A stretch of DNA of 40,884 nt from Puniceicoccales bacterium (GTDB lineage Bacteria; Verrucomicrobiota; Verrucomicrobiia; Opitutales; LL51). Shown one piece after another: positions 33,647 through 40,884 of this stretch. Position numbers and translations under genes: made by a program. Below the pieces are notes generated by a model, which was not told the DNA's origin, ran no database searches, and was given only the letters and a program-made list of their open reading frames with translations. The stretch covers positions 1 through 40,884 of the forward strand of contig JAIRRZ010000027.1 in the NCBI GenBank assembly GCA_031255715.1, given 5' to 3'. The first letter of the stretch is position 1. Each line of letters opens with the position of its first letter.

Positions 33647-34978
33647 ATGGGAGAAAATTACCAAGTAATAGCGCGACGCTGGCGCCCCAAACGATTCAGC
33701 GAACTTGCTGGACAGGAATCGATTGTGCAAACCCTGGAAAATGCAATTCGCCTCAATCGAATTGCCCATGCTTTTCTATTCATTGGTCCTCGTGGCACCG
33801 GCAAAACGTCGACTGCGCGACTCCTCGCAATGGCACTTAACGCCCCCGAACAACCTACCATCGACGCCAATCCAAATACAGAGCCGTGTCAATCGATTTT
33901 CGAAGGCCATTGCATGGATGTCATAGAAATCGACGGAGCCTCCAACAATTCCGTTGAACAAGTAAGAAATTTACGCGAAGAATGCCAATATGTGCCGACG
34001 GATTGTCGGTTTAAAATTTACATTATTGATGAGGTACATATGCTTTCCCAAGCAGCGTTTAATGCCCTACTAAAAACCTTGGAAGAACCACCGAAACATG
34101 TAAAATTTATTTTCGCAACAACGGAAGCTTACAAAGTCCCACAAACAATTATTTCCCGTTGTCAGCGCTTTGAATTTAAACCAATCTCTGAAGAAATCAT
34201 CATCCAAAAAATACAACAAATTTCACAGGCCGAAAACATCCAAACGGATTTACCGGCACTACAAGCAATCGCACGTATTGCAGATGGTGGAATGCGAGAC
34301 GCCCAATCAATTCTCGATCAACTAACATCCTTTGGCAACAATTGTATCACCGAAGCGGACGTTGTAAAAGCCTATGGACTCGTTTCAGCCGAAGAAATTG
34401 AAGAAATTCTAGCCTGCATAGAATGCATGGATTATCGAAAAATTACCGAACTTGCCGAACGGTTTAAGTATCGCAATTTCTCTGGAATACTATCAAGCAT
34501 GATAAAAGTACTACAAAAAAAATTAACCTATCTCGAAAATCCTATTGAGATCGCAAAAACCTTAAAATTTCTAGATATAATCATCTCCGGCAAAGATTCC
34601 ATCCAGGAAAATGATTCGATTATGTTCCAACTCATCCTATTTCGTATAATTGAAGCCTTAGAGCAAAGAGCCATCGACCGAATCATTGAACTGCTCAAAA
34701 ACCTTCAAGCCCATTCCGTACAGAATGACAACGAAACTCTCCCTGCACCGCAAGAAGATACAGTAACACGAAAAAAAGACACAAAAGAATATGATTTCGT
34801 GAGAGGTGAATTCGCAGAATCAAAAGAAGAATTTACCCACCATCTATCCGACTCAACAAATCCGAGAATTCAGATGTCTAGTAAAAAAATACCTCCTTCA
34901 AAAGAAATCGGAGATCTATCTCAACTCCCCAAAGATACTCAAGAAAAACTAAAAAATTTGTTTAATATCGAAAAATAG
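33647..34978 (+). CDS. dnaX: DNA polymerase III subunit gamma/tau
   Basis: A 443-residue clamp-loader ATPase. It has YQVIARRWRPKRFSELAGQE, the P-loop GPRGTGKTSTAR (about residues 44-55), the Walker B-like IYIIDEVHMLS and the SRC sensor (IISRCQRFEF). In most bacteria a zinc module with four Cys lies between P-loop and Walker B; here only two of them are present (EPCQSIFEGHC), so it is probably degenerate. The C-terminal region is short and polar, more like gamma than a full tau. No recR/ybaB follows. Confidence 0.93.
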   Translation: MGENYQVIARRWRPKRFSELAGQESIVQTLENAIRLNRIAHAFLFIGPRGTGKTSTARLLAMALNAPEQPTIDANPNTEPCQSIFEGHCMDVIEIDGASNNSVEQVRNLREECQYVPTDCRFKIYIIDEVHMLSQAAFNALLKTLEEPPKHVKFIFATTEAYKVPQTIISRCQRFEFKPISEEIIIQKIQQISQAENIQTDLPALQAIARIADGGMRDAQSILDQLTSFGNNCITEADVVKAYGLVSAEEIEEILACIECMDYRKITELAERFKYRNFSGILSSMIKVLQKKLTYLENPIEIAKTLKFLDIIISGKDSIQENDSIMFQLILFRIIEALEQRAIDRIIELLKNLQAHSVQNDNETLPAPQEDTVTRKKDTKEYDFVRGEFAESKEEFTHHLSDSTNPRIQMSSKKIPPSKEIGDLSQLPKDTQEKLKNLFNIEK

Positions 34979-35131
34979 ATGGCCAATATTTATGCAAAAA
35001 AACTCAAAAATCTTTCAAAAATGAAATTTCATAGATTACATCCGATATGTAAACATCATTCACAAATTCTCAATCAGTTGAGCAGCTAAACTAAGGACAG
35101 AACGGAAAAAAAACAAATAAAATTTACTCGC

Positions 35132-36007
35132 TCAACGATAGGCAATAAAAAATCGATCACATTTTAACAGATCTTGGAATATCTCCACCCTTCGAAAAAC
35201 TTTTCCATACTCATTCTGTAACACCGTTGCATGACCCATTCCAACCTCAAGAACGACGAAACCTCCTTCTTCCAAAAATAGCGGAGCCCCATTGAGAATA
35301 TAACGAATATCACGCAATCCATTATCTTCGGAAACAAGCGATAATTCGGGTTCGTAGTTTTTAATTTCGTCCTGAGCTTCTTCGAATTCCTGTCGGGTTA
35401 GATAGGGAGGATTCGCAACAATGATATCAAATCGATTGCAGCTGTATTCATGTAACGAAATAAACCAATCAGATTGCAGAAACCTCACATGACTAACATG
35501 ATTCAAAGTGGCATTTTCTTGGGCAACATCTAAGGCATTAAATGATCGATCAACGGCAACAATAGAACTCAAAGGAAAATATTTAGCCAACGCAATTGCT
35601 ATCGCTCCACTACCCGTACCGAGATCAAGAATACGCAAATTCATTTCATTCTTCCGCCGTCTATTTACCAATGTAGGGACACCTTTTTCAACTAACCATT
35701 CTACTAGCATCTCGGTTTCGGAACGGGGAATCAAAACACGGGAATCAACCTTTAGTCTTACATTAAAAAATTCTACTTCTCCGAGAATATATTGTAATGG
35801 CTCGCGCATCGCCCTCCGCCTAAGCCACTGAAAAAACTGATACGCAACACTTTTACTAATAGCAATCCGGCGATTCAAATATAACGCCAACCGCGAGCAA
35901 TTCAAAAGATGCGACAACAATAATTCCGCCTCATGCTTCGGATTCTCGATACCACGTACACACAAAAAACGCATCGCGTAATCGAGCAAATCCGAAACAC
36001 TAACCAT
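35132..36007 (-). CDS. prmC: peptide chain release factor N5-glutamine methyltransferase
   Basis: A 291-residue enzyme that methylates the GGQ glutamine of release factors. An N-terminal helical domain (EAELLLSHLLNCSRLALYLN) precedes the methyltransferase core with ILDLGTGSGAIAIALAKYFP for S-adenosylmethionine and the catalytic NPPYL. Length and order match PrmC/HemK. It is normally found beside prfA; here it is downstream of the rplS-fliO-like transcript, separated by a terminator. Confidence 0.92.
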   Translation of the reverse strand: MVSVSDLLDYAMRFLCVRGIENPKHEAELLLSHLLNCSRLALYLNRRIAISKSVAYQFFQWLRRRAMREPLQYILGEVEFFNVRLKVDSRVLIPRSETEMLVEWLVEKGVPTLVNRRRKNEMNLRILDLGTGSGAIAIALAKYFPLSSIVAVDRSFNALDVAQENATLNHVSHVRFLQSDWFISLHEYSCNRFDIIVANPPYLTRQEFEEAQDEIKNYEPELSLVSEDNGLRDIRYILNGAPLFLEEGGFVVLEVGMGHATVLQNEYGKVFRRVEIFQDLLKCDRFFIAYR

Positions 36008-36041
36008 GAATAGAAAACTATTTCATTAACAAAATAAAAAA

Positions 36042-36070
36042 TCAAAAAAAATAATAATCCTTAGAGGATT
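36042..36070 (-). terminator. Rho-independent terminator after the rplS/fliO-like genes
   Basis: On the minus strand AATCCT pairs with AGGATT (plus-strand 36056-36070, loop TAG), followed by ATTATTTTTTTTGAT. It lies 24 bases after the FliO-like stop. Confidence 0.75.
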
Positions 36071-36093
36071 CACAATACCTATAGCATACGCTG

Positions 36094-36378
36094 TTACATT
36101 CCCTGATCAATACCTTTCACTGACCTAATCTCACCAATGGACGTGACAACGGATGAGGAAACACCGATAAGAAACTTTTGCTGATTACAACGCACAACAG
36201 CCAAATATTGCCGACTACCAATTGGGAGGCGACTGATAACCTGCACCGAATCTGCACTCAGATTCTGAGAATCCTTCGCTACAACAAACCAGTGCTTCTT
36301 GCGAAAGAATAGGAAAAAGTACCCGCCTAATGCTAATAAAATGAGAAAAATAACTGACTTAACGATTTCTTCAAGCAT
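36094..36378 (-). CDS. FliO-like small membrane protein
   Basis: A 94-residue protein with one N-terminal membrane segment (VIFLILLALGGYFFLFF), a basic stretch, then a small domain SVQVISRLPIGSRQYLAVVRC, then KFLIGVSSSVVTSIGEI. This matches the FliO family pattern (RLPLGxxQxLxVVxV, then LLLGV). FliO helps assemble the flagellar export gate. No other flagellar gene is in the window, so it may be a lone relative with another role. It begins six bases after rplS and shares its terminator, so the two are one transcript. Confidence 0.6.
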   Translation of the reverse strand: MLEEIVKSVIFLILLALGGYFFLFFRKKHWFVVAKDSQNLSADSVQVISRLPIGSRQYLAVVRCNQQKFLIGVSSSVVTSIGEIRSVKGIDQGM

Positions 36379-36384
36379 AGACTA

Positions 36385-36735
36385 TTAACGCCCTTTTTCT
36401 CTTACCTTCATAGCCTCCTTACCGATGCGTTTACGAATATAATATAACTTTGCACGCATAGGCACACTTTCGCGTTCCACATCAATCTTGGCAATACTGG
36501 GAGAATGAAGTGGAAAAACCCGCTCAACACCCTCACCGGCTACCACGCGACGAACGGTAAATGAAGCAGAAATACCAGAATGCTTTTTCGCAATAACAAT
36601 TCCAGAAAATATTTGAACACGTTCCTTATCCCCTTCACGAACCTTAGCATGAACCTTCACGCCATCACCGACCTTAAAATGATCACGACCAGCAATAAGC
36701 TGTTTTGTAGTAATATCTCGAATAATCGAATCCAT
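36385..36735 (-). CDS. rplS: 50S ribosomal protein L19
   Basis: A 116-residue protein with typical L19 features: FKVGDGVKVHAKVREGDKER, IFSGIVIAKKHSGISASFTV and ERVFPLHSPSIAKIDVER. It sits at the interface between subunits. It is on the same strand as trmD but separated from it by 341 bases, in the usual gene order trmD-rplS. Confidence 0.96.
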   Translation of the reverse strand: MDSIIRDITTKQLIAGRDHFKVGDGVKVHAKVREGDKERVQIFSGIVIAKKHSGISASFTVRRVVAGEGVERVFPLHSPSIAKIDVERESVPMRAKLYYIRKRIGKEAMKVREKGR

Positions 36736-37076
36736 ATTCTTTTATAGTAGTAATACCTGAAGAAACAGCGGCATTAGTCAACTCTTAAAAAAAAACACCT
36801 AACTCCATCGATAGCAATCTCCACATCTACTAGAAAACACACAAAGACCCACTAAACTACATATTCTTACATTACACACACGGAGAGAAACACATTACCT
36901 CCTGGCGTATGCCAAATGATTAATTATGTAAACGAACACAAAAAAACAGATAATCTTTCAATTTTCCAAACGAAAACTTCGTCATAACCGCTTGTTTTCC
37001 TACTCAAAAACAAAATTACTATCAAGAAAAAAACATTTATAAATGAAAACACCACACCATACCCAAAGACCTGAAT
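36736..37076. other. intergenic stretch between trmD and rplS
   Basis: No credible ORF or named RNA. It probably holds the rplS promoter/leader; no distinctive structure was found. Confidence 0.4.
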
Positions 37077-37745
37077 CTATTGCAATAGCTCTGGTCTTCG
37101 CAGCAAAGTACGTTCCAAGCGCTGTTGCCGACGCCATTGATCGATAGCCTGATGATTTCCTGTCAGCAACACCTCAGGAACTTCCATACCTTCAAAATTT
37201 CTTGGATGAGTATACTGAGGATGGGATAGCAGCCCATCGCTAAAAGAATCCTGACCCAAAGAATCGCCATTGCCTAAAACATTGGGAATATACCGACATA
37301 CTGCATCAATCACAACGGCGGCAGCCAATGTACCATTTGTAAGTATATAGTCACCGATGGAAATTTCCAAATCAACATAGCGATCACGAACACGCTGATC
37401 AATACCTTCATAATGCCCAGAAATTAGAATAAGATGAGGTTTTCGCGCCAGCTCCTGTACCACAAAACTTTTAAATGGAATCCCATCGGGACAGAGGTAA
37501 ATTACAGAGGATTGCTCCGTACTCAAATCGCGAATTGCTTGAACAAGAGGTTCTAACTGAATCACCATTCCTGCGCCGCCCCCAAAAGGACGATCATCAA
37601 CCTTTCGATGTTTATTCGTAGACCAACGGCGCAAATTATGAGAACGACACAAAAGTAACTGCTTCTTACGAGCACGAGCAACAATCGAAGTACCAAGAAA
37701 TCCATCAAGCATCTCAGGAAAAAGGGACACCACATCAATAATCAT
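37077..37745 (-). CDS. trmD: tRNA (guanine-N1)-methyltransferase
   Basis: A 222-residue knotted methyltransferase that modifies G37 next to the anticodon to prevent frameshifts. Landmarks: MIIDVVSLFPEMLDGFLGTS, FGGGAGMVIQLEPL, LISGHYEGIDQRV, and IGDYILTNGTLAAAVVIDAV. I use the ATG at 37745; an in-frame TTG five codons earlier is possible. The family usually reads LTGGELP where this has LTNGTLA, a mild deviation in the cofactor loop. rpsP and rimM are not upstream; the ankyrin gene is. Confidence 0.95.
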   Translation of the reverse strand: MIIDVVSLFPEMLDGFLGTSIVARARKKQLLLCRSHNLRRWSTNKHRKVDDRPFGGGAGMVIQLEPLVQAIRDLSTEQSSVIYLCPDGIPFKSFVVQELARKPHLILISGHYEGIDQRVRDRYVDLEISIGDYILTNGTLAAAVVIDAVCRYIPNVLGNGDSLGQDSFSDGLLSHPQYTHPRNFEGMEVPEVLLTGNHQAIDQWRRQQRLERTLLRRPELLQ

Positions 37746-37865
37746 CGCCGATCCACTCAATCAATCGAACATTTTTAGACAAGCCTCGATCGAATCGAAT
37801 CACTACGGAATAACGGCAACACATTCTCAATGACATGAACGTCCCCCACCAAATCTCTACGAAAA

Positions 37866-40800
37866 TTACTGACGAACACCAGACTCATAGATGAGCTGCG
37901 GTTTCTGTTCAGGCACAACACTTTGTTGGGGATTAGGACCAGAGGATTTGACCGGAGGAAATCCACCCACACGAAAATTCATTGCTTCCGAAGAGGGCAA
38001 AGAAGATATTAACGGAACATTCCTTCGTCCATTTTGACGAATCTTTTGTAGTATTCTAAAGATCTTTATCAACGCTTGCTGTCCTTGTTGTGTCTCTGAC
38101 TTTTTTAGCATCACGAACAATTCTTTCTGCTTTGACCTACCCAGCATTTTCATGATACGTTGACACATCAATGCGGCGGCTCTCCCATGAGGAATTCCAT
38201 TGGCATTCAACTGCGATCGAGCTTCCGGAGTGGGTCTATTGGCAAGAGAACTGTGACTACCTACATTCGATTGTCCGAATCTTACGCTCACTTTTCCCAT
38301 CGATTTATTTTGGGTATTATCTGCCGACACGGGTGGCGAAAGATTATCGAGCAAGAATTGACCAACATCTATCTTAATCTGATTGTTTTCGACAAATGCT
38401 TTTACTTCCTTTGCCTCTGGATCCTTTTCTTCGGGAACAGGAATTTTTTCTTCCAACGGCTTATCCACAGCCACGTTTTCTTGATTTGAATCTTCCTCAG
38501 GCTTTTCTGCACTTTCTGATGCCTTATTAGGGGTAATGGCTATTTCCGACAGTCCTTTTTTGGGATTTACGGCCTCAGATCGCCGAGCAATTTCATCTTG
38601 CAATTGTTTAATTTGATTCCGAAGGGCTTCATTTTCAGCTTCGGCTGCACTGCCATCACTCAGGGGTTCTTTTTCTTCCTCAACATCTTTCGATTCGCCC
38701 TGGATTATTCTAGGATCAGCATCAAGTTTCGATCTTTTTTTAGTTTTTTGAGATACATTCTCCTGAAGTTCTTGGCCTTCCTGAGGTTCTCGATTTTCCT
38801 CCACATCTAATGTCTTACCGGCTTCTAGCTTGTACTTCTTTCCTAAAAGTTTTTCGATCTGATCCGTTAATTGCAAATTCTCGTGACTCAGAGTATCTAA
38901 CTTGGCTTCCAAATCTTCCTTTTCAGCTGCCAGCCTTGCGTTTTCCTCGCTTAGTCTTCCCGTTTCAGACGTTGATCGCCCATATGCTCCACTACGTCTA
39001 GCTTGCTTCCTGAGGATTTCCGATAGCATTCTCCTAACATCCTCCATATCTGCGCTATCCTGGTGTTGCAACCATTCCCAAACATCCGCATTTGCTGGTA
39101 AAGTTCCTCTACTACCAAGTATTTGCACCAGTAATTTTACGACCGATCTAAAACGATCATTCCTATCAAACACCTCTTTCCTTTGGAAGGCAAAATCCAA
39201 GGGCGTATAACCATGGAAACCGTCACCCATTGCAGGACAGGACATGTTAACATTATCTTGGTGGGCCAATAGAGCTTCCATAATACTAAAATAAGGACCA
39301 TTCACAGCTCCCATGGCATAGGCTAGCGGCGTTACTTCGACAACTGTTTCGTCTTTCTGACCGACCAATCCTTTTTCGACACTATTATAGCGGTTCAAAT
39401 CTATATTACCACTTTCGATGAGTTCAACGGCATCCTTCTCCCAATTTGTTGGCTTATTTTCTTCGCATAATAGGGACCAAAGACGTCTGGTATTATCTTC
39501 TATTTCGAATTGAGCCAAACGTTCACTATTATCTAATTGACTAATATCAATATGAGCATCATCCAACTTTTGTGCCAGCGACGTTAGTGCATTTTGAATT
39601 TTTTCTGCTTCGATTTTTTGTTGATTGAGCTCAAACACCGCTTGTTCCGCTCCGGCCTTGGTTACTGTCAATTCGTCTTGGGCCGTTTTCAATTCGGCTT
39701 CCACTTGCTCTTTCGCTTTTTTCGCCGTTTTCTGATCTTCTATTTCTTGCCGTTCCTTTTTCTGTTGCGCCAAACGGCTGTTTATGTCCCTAACAAGACT
39801 CGCAACACTCTGTTTAACCGCACCATTACTAGAATTTTGCAATTTTTCTGCATGATCTTTAACCGATTCCCCGTCCTCTACTTTCACATCAACATCAATA
39901 TCAGGCTCCTGAAGCAACCGCTCAGCAACATCGAAATGCTTCTCTTTTAAAGCAAGCGCCAACGCAGTAAGCTTTCCCCTATCACGCGCATTCACATCGG
40001 CACCACCGACAAGCAATTTATCAATCCAGGCAGTGCAACCCTCCCGTGCAGCTACATGCAATGGCGTTTCTCCTGACTTATTAGGCACATTAATAACCTC
40101 CTGTGCTTTCTGAATCAGCGAATCAATTTCAGTTGGATCAGATAACGGCCTTCTTACAGCGCATGAAAGTACACTCTCATTAGTGTTATCAAGTGCTATC
40201 GGAGAGGCTCCAGCTTCCAACAATGCTTTCACGCCATCGGTCCACCCCTTTTCTACAGCATACATCAGTGCAGTCTTACCTTTGTTATCTCGCATATCTA
40301 GCAACTGGTTGCTGCTGTCGGCCTTGGCGATTAGAGCATTAACAATACTAATATTGCCATTTTCCATGGCCAGCATCAATGCAGTTTTGCCGTCTGCACC
40401 ACAATGAGTAACACTTGCACCTTTTCCCAATAAGTGATCGACGAGTTTCCTATTTCCTAATCGAGCCGCATGCTGCAATGCAGTAAGCTTCGGCCCTGAA
40501 TCACCAATACAAAAAGTTTCATCAATATCCACACATTCGATCAACTCATTTATTTGGTTCTCGTCATTAACACTAGCCATTAGATCATTTCCCCCAAATA
40601 GCTTTTTAATCCACTCAGTCCATTTACCAGAAAGCTTCGTCATTGCTGTCTTTAGCTCTCCAGGCGTCTCAAAATCTTTTACTTTGGTTTCCTGTTCCGC
40701 CAAACGGACTTCTATCCTCTGAGCAATTTTTTCAATCTTCTTTTTATTCACATCATCAGTATAAAACGTTTTCAATCCTTCTACATAGTCTTTAACCGAC

Positions 40801-40884
40801 TTGCCACCTACTTTCACATCAACATTAATATCAGACTCCCGAAGCAACCGCTCAGCAACCTCGAAATGCCTCTTTTCTAAAGCA
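37866..40884 (-). CDS. large ankyrin-repeat and coiled-coil protein (5' end beyond the right edge)
   Basis: An open frame of more than 1,000 residues that continues past base 40884; the apparent start at 40847 is a TTG within repeat sequence, and upstream codons already encode the repeat (ALEKRHFEVAERLLRE). It shows ankyrin repeats (LTALQHAARLGNRKLVDHLL, GKTALMYAVEKGWTDGVKAL, GETPLHVAAREGCTAWIDKL), a long coiled coil (about 345-420), a second ankyrin-like part, another coiled coil with Leu/Glu/Lys heptads, a charged Glu/Lys/Pro stretch and a basic tail. Two segments of about 75 residues around HFxVAERLL, then DVxVKV, are internal duplicates. Such proteins are typical host-interaction effectors, but no target can be named. 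Confidence 0.8.
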   Translation of the reverse strand, partial: ALEKRHFEVAERLLRESDINVDVKVGGKSVKDYVEGLKTFYTDDVNKKKIEKIAQRIEVRLAEQETKVKDFETPGELKTAMTKLSGKWTEWIKKLFGGNDLMASVNDENQINELIECVDIDETFCIGDSGPKLTALQHAARLGNRKLVDHLLGKGASVTHCGADGKTALMLAMENGNISIVNALIAKADSSNQLLDMRDNKGKTALMYAVEKGWTDGVKALLEAGASPIALDNTNESVLSCAVRRPLSDPTEIDSLIQKAQEVINVPNKSGETPLHVAAREGCTAWIDKLLVGGADVNARDRGKLTALALALKEKHFDVAERLLQEPDIDVDVKVEDGESVKDHAEKLQNSSNGAVKQSVASLVRDINSRLAQQKKERQEIEDQKTAKKAKEQVEAELKTAQDELTVTKAGAEQAVFELNQQKIEAEKIQNALTSLAQKLDDAHIDISQLDNSERLAQFEIEDNTRRLWSLLCEENKPTNWEKDAVELIESGNIDLNRYNSVEKGLVGQKDETVVEVTPLAYAMGAVNGPYFSIMEALLAHQDNVNMSCPAMGDGFHGYTPLDFAFQRKEVFDRNDRFRSVVKLLVQILGSRGTLPANADVWEWLQHQDSADMEDVRRMLSEILRKQARRSGAYGRSTSETGRLSEENARLAAEKEDLEAKLDTLSHENLQLTDQIEKLLGKKYKLEAGKTLDVEENREPQEGQELQENVSQKTKKRSKLDADPRIIQGESKDVEEEKEPLSDGSAAEAENEALRNQIKQLQDEIARRSEAVNPKKGLSEIAITPNKASESAEKPEEDSNQENVAVDKPLEEKIPVPEEKDPEAKEVKAFVENNQIKIDVGQFLLDNLSPPVSADNTQNKSMGKVSVRFGQSNVGSHSSLANRPTPEARSQLNANGIPHGRAAALMCQRIMKMLGRSKQKELFVMLKKSETQQGQQALIKIFRILQKIRQNGRRNVPLISSLPSSEAMNFRVGGFPPVKSSGPNPQQSVVPEQKPQLIYESGVRQ

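Noticed and set aside
37866-40847. Complete ankyrin gene starting at 40847
   Set aside because: The codon is TTG inside a repeat and the frame is open with repeat sequence to the window edge.

Overview
The window holds two kinds of DNA. From base 1 to about 10.4 kb it is a prophage fragment, GC-richer than the rest and coding on the minus strand. From about 12.4 kb to the end it is AT-rich bacterial chromosome with housekeeping genes. About 10.5-12.1 kb is a transition zone with an unrecognised secreted protein, a decayed gene and a broken tRNA-Leu remnant. The bacterium is Gram-negative (beta-barrel outer-membrane proteins ending in Phe, a lipoprotein, an ExeA-type ATPase). The ribosomal proteins, the ankyrin/coiled-coil protein and the prophage gene style suggest a host-associated member of the Verrucomicrobiota (Opitutia/Puniceicoccales-like). 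That placement is inference from impression, not a database match.

Prophage, read right to left on the minus strand: Sak4-type recombination ATPase (broken by a TAA), DUF669 protein, RusA-type Holliday-junction resolvase, archaeo-eukaryotic-type primase, zinc-ribbon/DUF3987-like helicase, a small protein, a ParB-DNA methyltransferase fusion, a small terminase-associated protein, large terminase, a gpW-like head-joining protein, and the start of the portal gene (broken by a TAA). This is a replication/recombination operon running into a packaging/head module.

The striking feature is a family of short, GC-rich hairpins confined to this prophage. Each is usually a 6-bp stem with a 3-nt loop. 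They are strung together by a few recurring linkers (GATAGA, TATGGAA, TGGTAT types) into about ten clusters; I count about 39 hairpins between 3.4 and 10.35 kb. Stem sequences change while pairing is kept. Clusters lie between genes, form C-terminal tails, and sit inside the primase and helicase genes without closing the frame. At two gene junctions a cluster is bracketed exactly, hairpin to hairpin, by long direct repeats (287 bp and 127 bp, about 93-94% identical). Each repeat duplicates the end of one gene and the start of the next, so both genes are preserved and an in-frame chimeric ORF is created. A third cluster abuts one copy of a 76-bp duplicated promoter/leader. This looks like a mobile double-hairpin element family, comparable in outline to fungal mitochondrial double-hairpin elements or Rickettsia palindromic elements, but with very long target duplications.

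Chromosome: tRNA-Asn; rpmH followed by an rnpA-cmk gene fusion; a TPR/MFS pair; plsC; tRNA-Ala; infC overlapping a cell-wall amidase; clpC; two tandem paralogous outer-membrane proteins; a hypothetical gene; a Nudix hydrolase; a secreted protein; glycogen phosphorylase; an ExeA/GspB-like pair; tRNA-Val; a TPR lipoprotein; dnaX; prmC; a FliO-like protein and rplS; trmD; and a large ankyrin/coiled-coil protein that runs off the right edge.
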